Shown here in pieces: positions 61,885 to 64,000 of a DNA stretch of 64,000 nt (positions are counted from its first letter, which is position 1; every line of letters starts with the position of its first letter). Both the position numbers and the translations under genes were made by a program. This DNA comes from JARRKU01 sp050288425 (GTDB lineage: Bacteria; Desulfobacterota; Desulfobacteria; Desulfobacterales; Desulfosarcinaceae): assembly GCA_050288425.1 (NCBI GenBank), contig JBNKDU010000093.1, positions 1-64,000 of the forward strand, in the 5' to 3' direction. The notes beneath the pieces are model-generated. The model did not search any database. It worked only from the letters and a program-made list of their open reading frames with translations, and was not told the DNA's origin.

Positions 61885-62295
61885 TTACTCGCAAGCGCCC
61901 ACGCGTTTGCCCTTGAAAGCGTTCTTGATGGTCATTCCCTGGCCTTGCATGGTCATCGTACCACTCAGGCTGTCCTTTTGGTAGGTAATCTTGCCATCGC
62001 CGGTCATGGTATTGCCGGCGCCGGTGCATTCCAGTTTCCAGGTAACGGTGTTGCCTTCGGTCCGGACATCCGTGGTGTGGCAGACTTGGTTGGCCCCCTC
62101 GGTCTCTGGCACGGGATTGTCCCGCCGCATGCAGCGGGTATAGGTGTTCGGCGGCATCTTCATGGGCATTCCCGGCATATCGATTTCCACCGTGATCTCC
62201 CATTTGCCTTCTTCAAAATCGGGACCGTCCGCGGCCGGTACGGTGCCGGTGAAAAGGGCCATTACCAGCGTGCAAAATAGCAGGGTCTTCCACAT
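61885..62295 (-). CDS. DUF3617-like secreted protein
   Basis: This is a 136-residue exported protein with a signal peptide (residues 1-22, ...TVPAADG). The mature part has four cysteines (RCMRR, QVCHTTDV, KLECTG, GACE), likely two disulfides, and a GKWEITVEIDMPGMPMKMPP opening typical of DUF3617. A periplasmic or outer-membrane-facing role is expected; function unknown. The ATG at 62295 follows AAAGGAG; the frame reaching 62544 runs into the GTPase gene and is not coding. Confidence 0.78.
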   Translation of the reverse strand: MWKTLLFCTLVMALFTGTVPAADGPDFEEGKWEITVEIDMPGMPMKMPPNTYTRCMRRDNPVPETEGANQVCHTTDVRTEGNTVTWKLECTGAGNTMTGDGKITYQKDSLSGTMTMQGQGMTIKNAFKGKRVGACE

Positions 62296-62344
62296 GGGGA
62301 CTCCTTTCGGGTTGCAATTGATTGTTCGGCGCGGCGTTCGTCCG

Positions 62345-63811
62345 TCAGGAAGGGGTCCCGCGATCGTCCGGTTCGTCTTCCGATCCAGAGAGGCCCAATC
62401 GGACCTTGAAGAATTCTTCCGCTTCGTCGGGCGCCAGATCGGCCAGTTCCCGGAGGGCCTCTCGAATCTCCTTGGAGCCCTTCTGGTAGACCTTCCATAC
62501 CGCGCTGTACTGGTAACGGGTGTCTCCGAGCGAGTACTTGCCATTGGTATTGCGCAGATGGGAGTGGACCAGATTGCGGATGGCCTCCCAACTGTCGCGA
62601 CGGGTCTGGTTGTTGAGATTGGTCAGGTGGTCCAGATGCTTCAGGGTTCTTTTATGAAAGCGTTTATAGAAAAAGCCCCTCAGGCCGATGGCCCACAGCA
62701 AAATGGCGGCCAGCGCCGTCGCCCCCGCCCCGGCCGCCATGACGACCATGTCCATTCCAGCCAGGGGCGGCGCCAACAACGCGAGCAGAAACGCCACCCC
62801 GCCGAGCAGGAGGCTGGCCCCCAGGACGATGCCGAGGGATTTCAGGCGAAAGCGGCGGGCACGTTTGCGGTAGCTGATGAGTGCCTCCAGGAAATGGGCC
62901 AGCCGTTCGCCATGGGTTTCGACGAAGGAGGCCAGGTTGTCCAGGCGGTAGGTCGGCGCCTGAAGCACGGCGTTCTTGAGCTCTTCGCGCTGGTTTTCGA
63001 GATAGGTCAGGTAGCCGATGTCGGTTCCGTCCCGGTCTCCAGAGGCGGCCTGGGGAGAGTAGGTGAGCCGGATCATGGGGATATCTTTGCGGCCGGTGAT
63101 CTGCGACAGGTTCCAGCACAGGGTGCCGTAGACCCGCAGGAGATCGATCATGCTGGCGCATTCGTCGATGCGGTTGAGGACGAACAGGACGCGGTCTTCG
63201 AAAGTGCGGGCCGGCAGCGTATCGCGCAGGCTGGTATGGGCTTCGCGCACGGTGCCGGCCTTATGGGGATCGAAGAGCACCAGCACGAGGTCGGCGATTT
63301 GCGCCAGATCTCCGATGACCTCCTGGTAATCATAACCGCGGTCGCGTTCGGTAATGCTGTCGAGCATGCCGGGGGTGTCGATGATGGCGAGATTGCGCAG
63401 AAACGGGGAGTTCACCTTCTTGAGTTTGAAGTGCGAAGTGAAGCGGGTCCCGTGTTTTTTCAAGGCCTCGAAAGGGTATTCCGGGTCATTGAGCAGGTAT
63501 TTGCCGTCCCGTTCGTCCACGATCCGGATGCCTTCCCTGGGGGGCACGGAATCGTCGAAGGTAATAATGGTGAAGGAGTCGTCGGTGGGAGCCTGTCCGG
63601 TTTTCTGGATCTTGGCGCCCAGAAAGTCGTTGATCAGTGTGGATTTGCCCGATGAATAGTTGCCGATCAGAAGCACTTGGGGACGCCATTTGATGGTGGA
63701 TTCCAACGGGACGTCGCTGTAGCCGTACTGGATCGCCACTGGGGTCAGCTGTTGAGCCACCATTTCCAGCAGTTCATTGCGCAGCGCCTTGATATAGTTG
63801 TCACGATACAT
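62345..63811 (-). CDS. dynamin-like (EHD-type) GTPase with two membrane segments
   Basis: This 488-residue GTPase has P-loop GNYSSGKST (residues 50-58), switch region TDDSFTIITFDD, DTPG (DTPGMLDS, about 145), and NRID (about 210). The N-terminal segment before the G domain resembles EHD proteins. Two hydrophobic segments (about 325-350 and 355-375) should anchor it in the membrane. Such proteins remodel or fuse membranes in eukaryotes; bacterial versions may respond to membrane stress. It stands alone at the end of the window, convergent with no gene. Confidence 0.85.
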   Translation of the reverse strand: MYRDNYIKALRNELLEMVAQQLTPVAIQYGYSDVPLESTIKWRPQVLLIGNYSSGKSTLINDFLGAKIQKTGQAPTDDSFTIITFDDSVPPREGIRIVDERDGKYLLNDPEYPFEALKKHGTRFTSHFKLKKVNSPFLRNLAIIDTPGMLDSITERDRGYDYQEVIGDLAQIADLVLVLFDPHKAGTVREAHTSLRDTLPARTFEDRVLFVLNRIDECASMIDLLRVYGTLCWNLSQITGRKDIPMIRLTYSPQAASGDRDGTDIGYLTYLENQREELKNAVLQAPTYRLDNLASFVETHGERLAHFLEALISYRKRARRFRLKSLGIVLGASLLLGGVAFLLALLAPPLAGMDMVVMAAGAGATALAAILLWAIGLRGFFYKRFHKRTLKHLDHLTNLNNQTRRDSWEAIRNLVHSHLRNTNGKYSLGDTRYQYSAVWKVYQKGSKEIREALRELADLAPDEAEEFFKVRLGLSGSEDEPDDRGTPS

Positions 63812-64000
63812 GAATCACTCCAGATGGTATCCCAATCATCTCTTCTTCATAGGCCATTGCAATTGGTATGTCTTTTGCGCCATGAGCTGTCCTTGTCGCG
63901 ATCACAGTCCGATGGTTACAGGCCTATATAGGCAATGGCGCGATCTAAATCAATATTTATGATGGGGATGCCGCCGACGGAGGCGATGGTTCGAAGGGGG

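Noticed and set aside
1..64000. tRNA, rRNA, insertion sequence, phage or integrase genes
   Set aside because: I looked for cloverleaf-like sequences and for transposase or integrase motifs in the translated frames and saw none.

Overview
The window is a GC-rich bacterial chromosome segment with genes packed on both strands. I see no rRNA, tRNA, CRISPR array or insertion sequence. The gene content suggests a Desulfobacterota bacterium, probably a sulfate-reducer relative near Desulfosarcina. The evidence is a nap operon in the order napC-napM-napA-napD-napG-napH known from Desulfovibrio desulfuricans, many multiheme c-type cytochromes, ferredoxin-dependent 2-oxoacid oxidoreductase, many PAS, Cache and sigma-54 regulators, and a choice-of-anchor U type surface protein with a GG-CFI tail. 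This assignment is inference.

Layout. 0.2-6.1 kb: GNAT acetyltransferase, LolC/E-type permease, a membrane coiled-coil protein, two tandem paralogues with a conserved cysteine motif, and an RhlB-like RNA helicase. 6.3-16 kb: a nitrogen-oxide respiration island. It has an octaheme Hao-like cytochrome with its NapC-type partner, an OmpR-family regulator, the divergent nap operon, and a terminal histidine kinase with a covalent-heme motif in its periplasmic domain. Related TTACA-type palindromes or repeats lie before both the hao and nap promoters. 16.3-21.1 kb: a giant exported repeat protein and its structured leader. 21-25 kb: thiL and a divergent MocR regulator/aminotransferase pair. 25-31 kb: copper chaperone and CopA, an SLC12-like transporter, and an FMN-binding-like protein. 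31.7-39.1 kb: a visibly more AT-rich stretch with a Cache-GGDEF protein, a propeller histidine kinase, a decayed racemase-family gene and small enzymes.

39-57 kb reads as one amino-acid uptake and oxidation locus. It has an aspartate-type aminotransferase, an Aap general L-amino-acid ABC transporter, an extra chimeric binding protein, and a three-gene sensor operon (TPR-like membrane protein, Cache histidine kinase, NtrC-type regulator). These are followed by korDABC (2-oxoacid:ferredoxin oxidoreductase), glutamate dehydrogenase, a phosphoesterase and a ParB-like/RAM fusion. The kinase Cache domain carries the residues of the amino-acid-binding dCache_1AA motif. Two divergent sigma-54 promoters sit between the transport and regulator operons. 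The inferred flow is amino-acid uptake, transamination or oxidative deamination to 2-oxoglutarate, then oxidation to succinyl-CoA with reduced ferredoxin.

57-63.8 kb: a PAS-LuxR regulator with a PAS-HisKA protein lacking an ATPase domain, an alpha/beta hydrolase overlapping an FMN-split-barrel-like gene, a trans-sulfuration PLP enzyme, a DUF3617-like secreted protein, and a dynamin-like GTPase. The most notable observations are the nap/hao module with a heme-bearing sensor, the sigma-54 amino-acid regulon with a chimeric binding protein, and the ParB-like/RAM fusion.
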